From assembly GCA_959600835.1 (NCBI GenBank), contig CAUGNQ010000080.1, forward strand, positions 1 through 5,363: DNA of 5,363 nucleotides, written 5' to 3'. The DNA comes from an uncultured Collinsella sp. GTDB lineage: Bacteria > Actinomycetota > Coriobacteriia > Coriobacteriales > Coriobacteriaceae. Made by a program: the position numbers and the translations under genes. Numbering within the stretch: the stretch's first letter is position 1; each line of letters starts with the position of its first letter. The notes below the pieces were generated by a model. That model searched no databases. It was not told where the DNA came from and was given only the letters and a program-made list of their open reading frames with translations. Shown here piece by piece: positions 1 through 5,105 of this stretch.

Positions 1-6
1 GTTTGC

Positions 7-333
7 TGTACTCGTTCCTAGCAGGGTTTGGGGCAGGCACGCCCCAACAAGAAGCCGTCCCAAAGGGGCAAGAATGGGGACTGCGGACGATTTCTTGGAC
101 CGTTACGCGGCCCTTCCCAGCGCGGAGCGGAACTCGGCCGGCGTGCGGCCGCCGAGCGCATCGCTGCGCCTCTCCGTATTGTATCGGCCGATCCAGCCCC
201 CGAGTTCCTCGATGAAGCGGGCGGGGGTCCAGTCCGACCAGTCCCTGCCGTGCCAGAACTCCTTCTTGAGCAGGCCGAAGAAGCCCTCCATCGCCGCGTT
301 GTCCGGGCTGCAGCCCTTGGCGGACTGGATTGG
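7..333 (-). mobile_element. Remnant of an IS3-family insertion sequence (3' end only)
   Basis: This block holds the distal end of an IS3-type element read on the minus strand: the transposase C-terminus plus about 100 bp of downstream sequence. The left boundary is a guess. A TGTACT hexamer at 7-12 resembles the TG-initiated terminal repeats of IS150-group elements, but the partner end is missing, so no inverted repeat or target duplication can be shown. Transposase similarity stops near 324-333, where an in-frame TAG (334-336) follows, so the 5' two thirds of the element are gone. A 7-bp hairpin (28-34 with 41-47, TTGGGGC/GCCCCAA) lies between the transposase stop and the proposed end. It has no T-tract. 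Confidence 0.5.
103..333 (-). pseudogene. IS3-family transposase, C-terminal fragment
   Basis: The readable frame contains the block KGCSPDNAAMEGFFGLLKKE and then a region rich in W, R and Y that includes IGRYNTERRSDALGGRTPAE. This is the last part of the DDE integrase core of IS3 orfB transposases. The E in AMEGFF is the likely third catalytic acid. The two catalytic aspartates and the whole N-terminus are absent. An in-frame TAG sits immediately upstream (334-336), and the frame ends with TAA at 103-105. An internal ATG at 289-291 gives a 62-codon frame, but this cannot be an active transposase. The fragment is a decayed relic and its product is probably not made. Family assignment is firm; the exact break point is not. 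Confidence 0.8.
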
Positions 334-437
334 CTACGCTGATGTGGACAGTTCCGGGAGAGGCGCAAGAGACGGGAAGGCCGTGTGCGCGTTCCTGCGC
401 GAGGGCCGTGGGGAGGGGCTGCCTGGGTACGGCGCCT
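334..437. other. GC-rich stretch between two mobile-element fragments, nothing recognised
   Basis: I find no gene, RNA or clear repeat here. Open frames cross it on both strands, but none gives a recognisable protein. The start (343-355) reads TGTGGACAGTTCC and a similar TGTGGACAATGTTCC occurs at 539-553. This could be chance or a trace of an element end. The stretch is probably scrambled junction DNA between the transposase and recombinase remnants. Confidence 0.4.
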
Positions 438-578
438 GTCAACTCGGTCTACGTCTTTGATGACCGGGTCGTACTCAATTTCAACTTCACGGATGATGCC
501 AAAACGGTCACCCGTGAGGAAGTGTTGGGTTCGAGTGCTGTGGACAATGTTCCAGCATGCTGGGATCGAACTCGCTAG
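438..578 (+). pseudogene. Large serine recombinase, C-terminal fragment
   Basis: From codon 438 the plus-strand frame reads VNSVYVFDDRVVLNFNF, then TDDAKTVTREEVLGSS. This is the pattern seen at the extreme C-terminus of Tn4451/TnpX-like large serine recombinases, where a V-N-S/T-V-Y-V-Y/F-D-D strand is followed by a strand of alternating hydrophobics and a T-K-T-V/I turn. Similarity starts abruptly at 438; the resolvase catalytic domain, recombinase domain and zinc ribbon are all missing. Residues after about 533 are not recognisably recombinase, and the frame ends at TAG 576-578. The fragment overlaps the 3' end of the DUF523 gene on the opposite strand, which suggests that an integrated element was lost and left this scrap. 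Assignment rests on about 33 residues. Confidence 0.6.
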
Positions 579-999
579 CCGGAATCACACGGTACCCGTG
601 ACGCAGCAGCAGATCGACAAAAACACCATTGCCCGCGGTGAGCGTACCGCTAAAGGTGCCATCGTAGACGTGACCCGTACCGCACGAGGGGCTGCGGTCC
701 TGCAAAATGCACGCAACGATCTCGGACGGGCCGCCCGCCTGCTCGCACATATCGAGCGCGCGCTGAGCACCCTGGCGAAACTCGCGATCGACCGAGATGC
801 CCTCGCAGGTACAAACCTCGCCATTCACAATCTCGGACGGCTTGCGCGGTGTGGGCAAGCCGCCAAAAACCTCGGGGCACACCAACAGGACCTCGGTCCC
901 TGTGCGTTCGCAGGCCTCGACCAACGCGCGATGGTAATTGTCGAGCCCGTTATATTTGCAGCTCTCTCCCATCAAGCAGGCACTCACCACGATCTTCAT
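508..999 (-). CDS. DUF523 family protein (YbbK-like)
   Basis: The product is 163 residues if it starts at ATG 999, preceded by GGGAGGG (1006-1012) at 6 nt spacing. That spacing decides against the in-frame TTG at 1014. Family hallmarks are visible in order: SACLMGESCKYNG near residues 6-18, VCPEVFGGLPTPR at 40-52, and ILQDRSPSCGTGHVYDGTFSG at about 98-118, followed by a GNGVFVDLL helix near 123-131. Cysteines 8, 14, 41 and 106 are the conserved ones, suggesting a metal or iron-sulfur site, but the biochemical role of DUF523 is not established. The gene lies downstream of ftsH in the same direction, with a terminator between. The last 14 or so residues lie in DNA that overlaps a recombinase remnant on the other strand, so the C-terminus may be altered from the ancestral form. 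Confidence 0.88.
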   Translation of the reverse strand: MKIVVSACLMGESCKYNGLDNYHRALVEACERTGTEVLLVCPEVFGGLPTPRKPSEIVNGEVCTCEGISVDREFRQGAQRALDMCEQAGGPSEIVACILQDRSPSCGTGHVYDGTFSGTLTAGNGVFVDLLLRHGYRVIPASEFDPSMLEHCPQHSNPTLPHG

Positions 1000-1005
1000 A
1001 CATAT

Positions 1006-1012
1006 CCCTCCC
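1006..1012 (-). promoter_or_regulatory. Ribosome binding site of the DUF523 gene
   Basis: GGGAGGG on the minus strand, 6 nt before ATG 999. It begins directly after the T-tract of the ftsH terminator hairpin, leaving no room for a separate promoter between hairpin and gene. Confidence 0.75.
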
Positions 1013-1053
1013 AAACAAAACGCCCCATTTGAGATAGAAACTCAAATGGGGCG
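1013..1053 (-). terminator. Rho-independent terminator downstream of ftsH
   Basis: A perfect 13-bp stem (1021-1033 with 1041-1053, CGCCCCATTTGAG and its complement) encloses a 7-nt loop. On the minus strand it is followed by TTTTGTTT (1020-1013). It lies 21 nt past the ftsH stop codon. The T-tract is on the minus-strand side only; the plus-strand side continues with TTCGACG. The orientation therefore fits termination of ftsH transcripts. Because the DUF523 ribosome binding site follows at once, expression of that gene needs readthrough or a promoter inside the ftsH end, and the hairpin may act as an attenuator. Confidence 0.85.
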
Positions 1054-1074
1054 TTCGACGTTGTGCAACCAGCC

Positions 1075-2982
1075 TTACTGCTGCTTTGGCATCAGCGGAT
1101 TCTCGCGCGTGAGGAGATTCATGAACTCCTCGCCCGTGATCGTCTCCTTCTTGTACAGATAACGAGCCAGCTCATGGAGCTTAAACTTGTTCTCCTTGAG
1201 GATCTGCAGGGCGCGGTCATGTGCGTCCTCGATCAGCTTGGCGACGATCGCGTCGACGCGCTCGGCCGTACCGGGGGCACAGGTGAGCGACGTGTCCTGG
1301 TTGAGGTAGGCATTCTGAACGGTACCGAGCGCCATCATGCCAAACTCTTCCGACATACCAAAGCGCGTCACCATGTTGCGGGCGAGCTTGGTGGCCTGCT
1401 CGATATCATTGGCCGCGCCAGTCGTCATCTCACCAAAGATGAGCTCCTCGGCAGCACGTCCGCCGCAGTAGACAGCGAGCTTGTCGAGCACCTCCTGGCG
1501 CGTGGTCAAGAAGCGCTCGTCCTCCTCGACCTGCATGGTGTAGCCCAGAGCACCGCTCGTACGCGGCACGATGGTGATCTTCGTAACCGGCGCAGAACCC
1601 TTCTGGCGGGCGGCAACGATGGCATGGCCGATCTCGTGATAGGACACGACCTGTTTCTCGTGATCGGACAGCACCGTGGACTTACGCTGCTGGCCGGCGA
1701 TGACGACCTCCACCGACTCCTCAAAGTCATCCTGCGTGGCGCGCTTGCGACCCTCGCGGACAGCGCGCAGGGCGCCCTCGTTGATGATGTTGGCCAGGTC
1801 GGCACCCGAGGCGCCAGGCGTGGCGCGGGCGATCGCGGTCAGGTCGATCGGCGGCTGCGTCTTCACGCTCTTGGCGTGCAGTTCAAGGATATTCTTGCGA
1901 CCGGTCAGGTCGGGCAGCTCAACGGGGATGCGGCGGTCGAAGCGGCCGGGGCGCAGCAGGGCCGGATCAAGGCTGTCGGGACGGTTGGTCGCAGCGAGGA
2001 CGACGATACCCTTGTGGTTATCGAATCCATCCATCTCGGTCAGCAGCTGATTGAGCGTCTGCTCGCGCTCGTCGTTGCCACTAAAGCCGCCGCCATCGCG
2101 CTTCTTGCCGATGGTATCGATCTCGTCGATAAAGACGATGCACGGGGCCTTTTCCTTGGCCTGCTTAAACAGGTCGCGAACCTTAGCGGCGCCGCGGCCG
2201 ACAAACATCTCAACAAACTCAGAACCAGAAATACTAAAGAACGGCACGCCCGCCTCGCCGGCCACAGCCTTGGCGAGCAGGGTTTTACCGGTACCCGGAG
2301 GGCCGACAAGGAGAGCGCCGCGTGGCAGTTTGGCGCCGATCTCCTCGTAGCGCTGCGGCTTCTCCAGAAAGTCGACGACCTCCTTGAGGGACTCCTTAGC
2401 CTCTTCCTGGCCGGCGACATCCTTAAAGGTCACGCCCACGTCCTTGGAGGCGATCACGCGCGCGCCGGACTTGCCCAGTCCGCCGCCGCCAAAACCACCG
2501 CCGCCAAAGTTCATCGACGGACCGTCATCACCCATGGCCTTCTTCATGCGGCGGTTGAGCCACCAGCCAATCAGGAAGAAAATCACCATGGGAAGAATGA
2601 GGGTGAGCAGGTAGTAGGTCATCAGGCCCGAGTTCTTATCGGGAACGACCGACTCAAGCGAAGCACCGGACTCAAGCACGCGATCGGTAAAGCCCGCGTC
2701 ATTCGGCACACCGGTCGTCTTGTAGGCGATATTCTCGTCCTCGCCCTTCTTGGTGTAATAAATCGTGTAATCGTCCGTGTTGTACTCGACCTTGTCGACG
2801 CTCTTCTTATCGAGCGCTTTGACAAACGTCGAGTAATCGGTCTTCGTAATCTGCTGCGTGTGACCGATGTTGGGGAACAGAACGGTCGAGAGCACGAGGT
2901 AGACGACGAAGGCGATGAGCACGTAGAGGATCATATTCCGTCTACGTTTATTGTCATCCATCTCCATCTGCTTGAACTCCAT
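1075..2982 (-). CDS. ftsH: ATP-dependent zinc metalloprotease FtsH
   Basis: FtsH is a hexameric membrane AAA+ protease that extracts and degrades damaged membrane proteins and short-lived regulators. In the 635-residue frame, two membrane segments (about 17-36 and 121-141) flank an extracytoplasmic FtsH_ext domain. A glycine-rich linker (157-170) follows. The AAA module shows Walker A GPPGTGKT (227-234), the pore loop around SEFVEM (254-259), Walker B IVFIDEID (282-289), and the second region of homology with arginine fingers R347 and R350. The peptidase has the zinc motif HEIGH (449-453) and the likely third ligand D526 in GAANDIEQAT. All catalytic residues are present and the length is normal. 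The start is uncertain: ATG 2982 has no Shine-Dalgarno, whereas ATG 2967 has GGAG 9 nt upstream and would give 630 residues. The gene is divergent from the adenosyltransferase gene and ends in a strong terminator. Confidence 0.97.
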   Translation of the reverse strand: MEFKQMEMDDNKRRRNMILYVLIAFVVYLVLSTVLFPNIGHTQQITKTDYSTFVKALDKKSVDKVEYNTDDYTIYYTKKGEDENIAYKTTGVPNDAGFTDRVLESGASLESVVPDKNSGLMTYYLLTLILPMVIFFLIGWWLNRRMKKAMGDDGPSMNFGGGGFGGGGLGKSGARVIASKDVGVTFKDVAGQEEAKESLKEVVDFLEKPQRYEEIGAKLPRGALLVGPPGTGKTLLAKAVAGEAGVPFFSISGSEFVEMFVGRGAAKVRDLFKQAKEKAPCIVFIDEIDTIGKKRDGGGFSGNDEREQTLNQLLTEMDGFDNHKGIVVLAATNRPDSLDPALLRPGRFDRRIPVELPDLTGRKNILELHAKSVKTQPPIDLTAIARATPGASGADLANIINEGALRAVREGRKRATQDDFEESVEVVIAGQQRKSTVLSDHEKQVVSYHEIGHAIVAARQKGSAPVTKITIVPRTSGALGYTMQVEEDERFLTTRQEVLDKLAVYCGGRAAEELIFGEMTTGAANDIEQATKLARNMVTRFGMSEEFGMMALGTVQNAYLNQDTSLTCAPGTAERVDAIVAKLIEDAHDRALQILKENKFKLHELARYLYKKETITGEEFMNLLTRENPLMPKQQ

Positions 2983-2999
2983 CTACTGGGGTTGATAAT
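2972..2999 (+). promoter_or_regulatory. Possible promoter for the adenosyltransferase gene
   Basis: TTGAAC (2972-2977) and GATAAT (2994-2999) lie 16 bp apart and match the sigma-70 type -35 and -10 boxes at 4 of 6 and 5 of 6 positions. A transcript would start near 3006, about 60 nt before the proposed start codon. The -35 box lies inside the first codons of ftsH if that gene starts at 2982, so the two divergent genes would share control DNA. This is a prediction from sequence only. No equally good minus-strand promoter for ftsH was found; TATTCT, antisense to 3007-3012, is a weak -10 candidate. Confidence 0.35.
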
Positions 3000-3017
3000 T
3001 TTTTCTAGAATACCCAA

Positions 3018-3044
3018 CCCGGACGGCGATAAACCGACGCCGGG
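3018..3044. repeat. Imperfect inverted repeat in the ftsH/cobO divergent region
   Basis: CCCGG (3018-3022) pairs with CCGGG (3040-3044). Inside this, CGGCG (3024-3028) pairs with CGACG (3035-3039) with one mismatch, plus one bulged base and a 6-nt loop. It falls in the predicted leader of the adenosyltransferase mRNA, and also upstream of ftsH. It has no T-tract on either side, so it is not an obvious terminator. It could be a protein-binding site or a leader hairpin. Confidence 0.35.
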
Positions 3045-3056
3045 CACGAAAGGACA

Positions 3057-3063
3057 GAGAAGG
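3057..3063 (+). promoter_or_regulatory. Ribosome binding site supporting the CTG start
   Basis: GAGAAGG ends 5 nt before CTG 3069. It is the best Shine-Dalgarno-like run upstream of the conserved N-terminal strand and P-loop of the adenosyltransferase, and it is the main reason to place the start at the CTG. Confidence 0.45.
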
Positions 3064-3068
3064 CATCA

Positions 3069-3545
3069 CTGGGAGTCGGCAAGGTTCAAATCTATACGGG
3101 CGACGGCAAGGGCAAGACGACGGCTGCGCTGGGGCTTGCGCTGCGCGCCACGGGCTATGGACTTAACGTACTCATGCTTCAGTTTGCCAAGAAGCTGCAC
3201 TGCGCCGAGCATGATGCGGCGCCCCGTTTAGGTCTGCGCATCGTACAAGCCGACCGCGACACGCCCGAAGCCTGTGCCGCACAGATCATGGAGCTGGCGC
3301 GCGAGCAGATTAGCCAGGTCGACGTGCTGATCTTGGATGAGCTGGGAGAAGCCATGCGCCGAGGCTTTGTGACGCGCGAAGATGTCGAAGCGTTGATCGC
3401 AATGAAACCGACCACCACAGAGCTCGTGCTCACCGGCCGCGGCTTGCTGCCACTGGCCGATCTCGCGGACCTAGTAACCGACATGCGCCCCGTCAAACAC
3501 TACTTCGACGAAGGCCTCCTAGCCCGCCAAGGCATCGAATACTAA
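3069..3545 (+). CDS. cobO: Corrinoid ATP:cob(I)alamin adenosyltransferase, CobO/CobA/BtuR family
   Basis: This family transfers the adenosyl group of ATP to the cobalt of cob(I)alamin or cob(I)yrinic acid a,c-diamide in the cytoplasm. In 158 residues the frame shows VQIYTGDGKGKTTAALGLAL at 6-25, with the P-loop GDGKGKTT at 11-18. VLILDELGEA (86-95) supplies the Walker B-like DE pair, ELVLTGRG spans 118-125, and the typical family ending KHYFDEGLLARQGIEY spans 143-158. The protein is shorter than the usual 170-200 residues, and the segment after the first strand (about 40-65) lacks the usual FLKG and FTW-type blocks. No ATG, GTG or TTG occurs in frame between the TAA at 3030 and the P-loop; the next ATG, 3174, would remove the P-loop. 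CTG 3069 with GAGAAGG upstream is the best start. No other cobalamin gene is present in the window. Confidence 0.85.
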   Translation: MGVGKVQIYTGDGKGKTTAALGLALRATGYGLNVLMLQFAKKLHCAEHDAAPRLGLRIVQADRDTPEACAAQIMELAREQISQVDVLILDELGEAMRRGFVTREDVEALIAMKPTTTELVLTGRGLLPLADLADLVTDMRPVKHYFDEGLLARQGIEY

Positions 3546-3632
3546 ATGATCCGAAGGGGACGGAGGAAAACGGATCATTTTGCCTTATCGCCAGGTCAAT
3601 GATCCGTTTTCCTCCGTCCCCTTCGGATCATT
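3545..3632. repeat. Perfect 35-bp nested inverted repeat between convergent genes; possible bidirectional terminator
   Basis: The left arm (3545-3579) and right arm (3598-3632) are exact reverse complements over 35 bp, separated by 18 nt. Each arm is also flanked by its own 9-bp inverted repeat, AATGATCCG and CGGATCATT, around a 17-nt core. On the plus strand the left core is nearly all purine (AAGGGGACGGAGGAAAA). The element can therefore fold as one long hairpin or as two short ones. Its first base is the last base of the adenosyltransferase stop codon (3543-3545), and its last two bases belong to the transporter stop codon (3631-3633). The layout resembles a BIME-type pair of inverted REP units or a small non-autonomous element. 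It would also serve both converging genes as a structural terminator, although there is no classic T-tract. Confidence 0.95.
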
Positions 3633-4980
3633 AGGCGGTGGCGCGGCCTAGCCAGTTGCCGCTGTGGTGGTAGATGGTGAACATCGTGGCCGTAATGAGC
3701 CAGGTTACGGGGTAGACCAGCAGTAGATGCTCGAGCGACGGATCGAAGGGCATGATCGCAAACACCCAAATCACCCTCAAGACAACGGTGCCAAAGATGG
3801 TGAGCATCATAGGCTGCAGACTCACGCCGGCGCCGCGAATGGAGCCCGACGCGTTTTCGATAATCGAGAAGATCGCGTAGAACGGCGCGATAAAGTGAAG
3901 AATCGTCGTGGTGTACGCCGAAATCGAAGCATCGTCGACAAACAGGCGCGACAACGGACCCGAGAACACCAGCAGCACGGCAGACAGGCCACCAATGAGC
4001 ATAAACGACAGCACGAGCGACGTATGGTAGCCCTTTCGCATACGCTCGTAGTTGCGCGCGCCAAAGTTCTGTGCCGAGAACGTGGTAATCGACACGCCAA
4101 GCGCCTCGGTAACCATCCAGACAATGCCATCCAGGCGGCCCGAAAGACCCCAAGCCGTGGTGACATCGGCACCAAACGAGTTGACCGACACCTGAATCAA
4201 AACGTTGGAAATCGAATACGCAGCAGACTGAAAGCCAAGCGGCAGACCACACGAAATCATGCTCTTACAAATACCAGGATCAATGCCGAGTTTGGACAGT
4301 GAAAGCCGCCACGCACCCGGTGCGTGCATCATACGAATCACGATCATCGTGGCATTGGAGCAAATGGTCAGCGCCACCGCGATGCCGCAGCCCAGAGCCT
4401 CCATATGAAGTACGGCAACGAAGATGACATCCAGCACCGCATTAACAAGGCAGCCGGAAGCGATGATCACAGCGGGCCCGCGCGTGTCGCCCACGGCGCG
4501 CAGCAATGCCGTTCCCATATTGAGCAGCAGCGCCGCAACCATGGCGGCAAAATAGCAACGGGCATAGGCCACGCCCTCGGCCAATAGTTCATGCGGCGTA
4601 TTCATAAGCACCAGCATGGGCTCAACGAACACTATGCCAAGAATCGAGAAAGCGATACCGCCCACCAGCGCGAGCGTCATGGCCGTGTGGACCGATCGGC
4701 TCAGGCGCTCGTCATCGTGCTGGCCAAAAAACTGACCGGTAATAACGGCACAGCCAGCACCCACACCGACGCAAAAACCAATGCAGAGCTCGGTGAGCAC
4801 CATCGTGGCCTGAATGCCACCCAGCGCGAGCTTGCCGCCAAACTGACCGACGATATAGGTACCGATAAGCGTGTATGCCTGCTGAAAGAACGAACTAAAG
4901 AAAATGGGAACGCACAGCGACAGCAGCTGCTGCCAAATGACACCCTGCGTTACATCGATAGCCGTAGATTTCTTAGCCAC
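3631..4980 (-). CDS. MATE family efflux transporter
   Basis: The product is a 449-residue, highly hydrophobic membrane protein of normal MATE length, consistent with twelve membrane helices. MATE proteins export drugs, toxins or metabolites in exchange for Na+ or H+. The N-terminal signature PIFFSSFFQQAYTLIGTYIVGQFG is visible near residues 25-48. The two homologous halves show matching loops: GQFFGQHDDERLSRSV (82-97) against AQNFGARNYERMRKG (303-317), and LRAVGDTRGP (160-169) against SIRGAGVSLQP (380-390). The start is GTG 4980, chosen because GGGGAGGG (4984-4991) lies just upstream. The substrate cannot be told from sequence. The gene is downstream of an RNA methyltransferase gene, 125 bp away in the same direction, and converges on the adenosyltransferase gene across the palindrome. 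Confidence 0.93.
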   Translation of the reverse strand: MAKKSTAIDVTQGVIWQQLLSLCVPIFFSSFFQQAYTLIGTYIVGQFGGKLALGGIQATMVLTELCIGFCVGVGAGCAVITGQFFGQHDDERLSRSVHTAMTLALVGGIAFSILGIVFVEPMLVLMNTPHELLAEGVAYARCYFAAMVAALLLNMGTALLRAVGDTRGPAVIIASGCLVNAVLDVIFVAVLHMEALGCGIAVALTICSNATMIVIRMMHAPGAWRLSLSKLGIDPGICKSMISCGLPLGFQSAAYSISNVLIQVSVNSFGADVTTAWGLSGRLDGIVWMVTEALGVSITTFSAQNFGARNYERMRKGYHTSLVLSFMLIGGLSAVLLVFSGPLSRLFVDDASISAYTTTILHFIAPFYAIFSIIENASGSIRGAGVSLQPMMLTIFGTVVLRVIWVFAIMPFDPSLEHLLLVYPVTWLITATMFTIYHHSGNWLGRATA

Positions 4981-4983
4981 ACG

Positions 4984-4991
4984 CCCTCCCC
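4984..4991 (-). promoter_or_regulatory. Ribosome binding site of the MATE gene
   Basis: GGGGAGGG on the minus strand, with its GGAGG core 4 nt before GTG 4980. This strong match supports a GTG start, which the sequence otherwise leaves open. Confidence 0.65.
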
Positions 4992-5020
4992 ACTAGCGTA
5001 CGTCATACAACAAAACGGCA

Positions 5021-5066
5021 ATTTAAGACCAAAGCCGACACCAGCTTAGCACCGACCAGCGTCGGC
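5021..5066 (-). terminator. Weak terminator-like hairpin after the RNA methyltransferase gene
   Basis: GCCGAC and GTCGGC form a 6-bp stem (5034-5039 with 5061-5066). On the minus strand this is followed by a moderately T-rich tail, TTTGGTCTTAAAT (5033-5021). The loop is long (21 nt) and itself holds a third CCGAC (5052-5056), which can form an alternative 5-bp hairpin with 5061-5065. It lies about 40 nt past the methyltransferase stop codon. It may separate that gene from the MATE gene, but the stem is short and the call is tentative. Confidence 0.3.
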
Positions 5067-5105
5067 CGAAACGCCCCGAACCACAGCCCGGTGCGAAATA
5101 TCTGT

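Noticed and set aside
343..553. TGTGGACAGTTCC (343-355) and TGTGGACAATGTTCC (539-553) as element ends or att repeats
   Set aside because: The match is only 8 exact bases followed by an offset of 2 nt. It is too short to call without comparison to other strains.
385..1032. Plus-strand open frame antisense to the DUF523 gene
   Set aside because: It mirrors the DUF523 gene, has no recognisable domain and lacks a convincing ribosome binding site. The DUF523 motifs on the minus strand are clear.
2983..3068. A cobalamin riboswitch upstream of the adenosyltransferase gene
   Set aside because: The leader is under 90 nt, too short for the usual B12 riboswitch, and I see no B12-box-like conserved sequence.
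1063..3231. A plus-strand open frame of more than 700 codons antisense to ftsH
   Set aside because: It lies almost wholly opposite ftsH, whose motifs are complete. Its translation is rich in L, R, G and H with no recognisable domain, as expected when GC-biased codons of a real gene are read on the other strand.
3545..3632. Similarity of GGATCA and CCTCC in the palindrome to the 3' end of 16S rRNA
   Set aside because: The two short matches are not in the rRNA order or spacing. The resemblance is most simply chance.
3545..3632. CRISPR repeat unit
   Set aside because: There are only two units, and they are inverted, not direct, with a single 18-nt spacer and no cas genes nearby.
3727..5049. 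Plus-strand open frames antisense to the MATE gene
   Set aside because: They are very rich in H, R, N and Q with no domain or start signal, typical shadows of a hydrophobic membrane protein gene.
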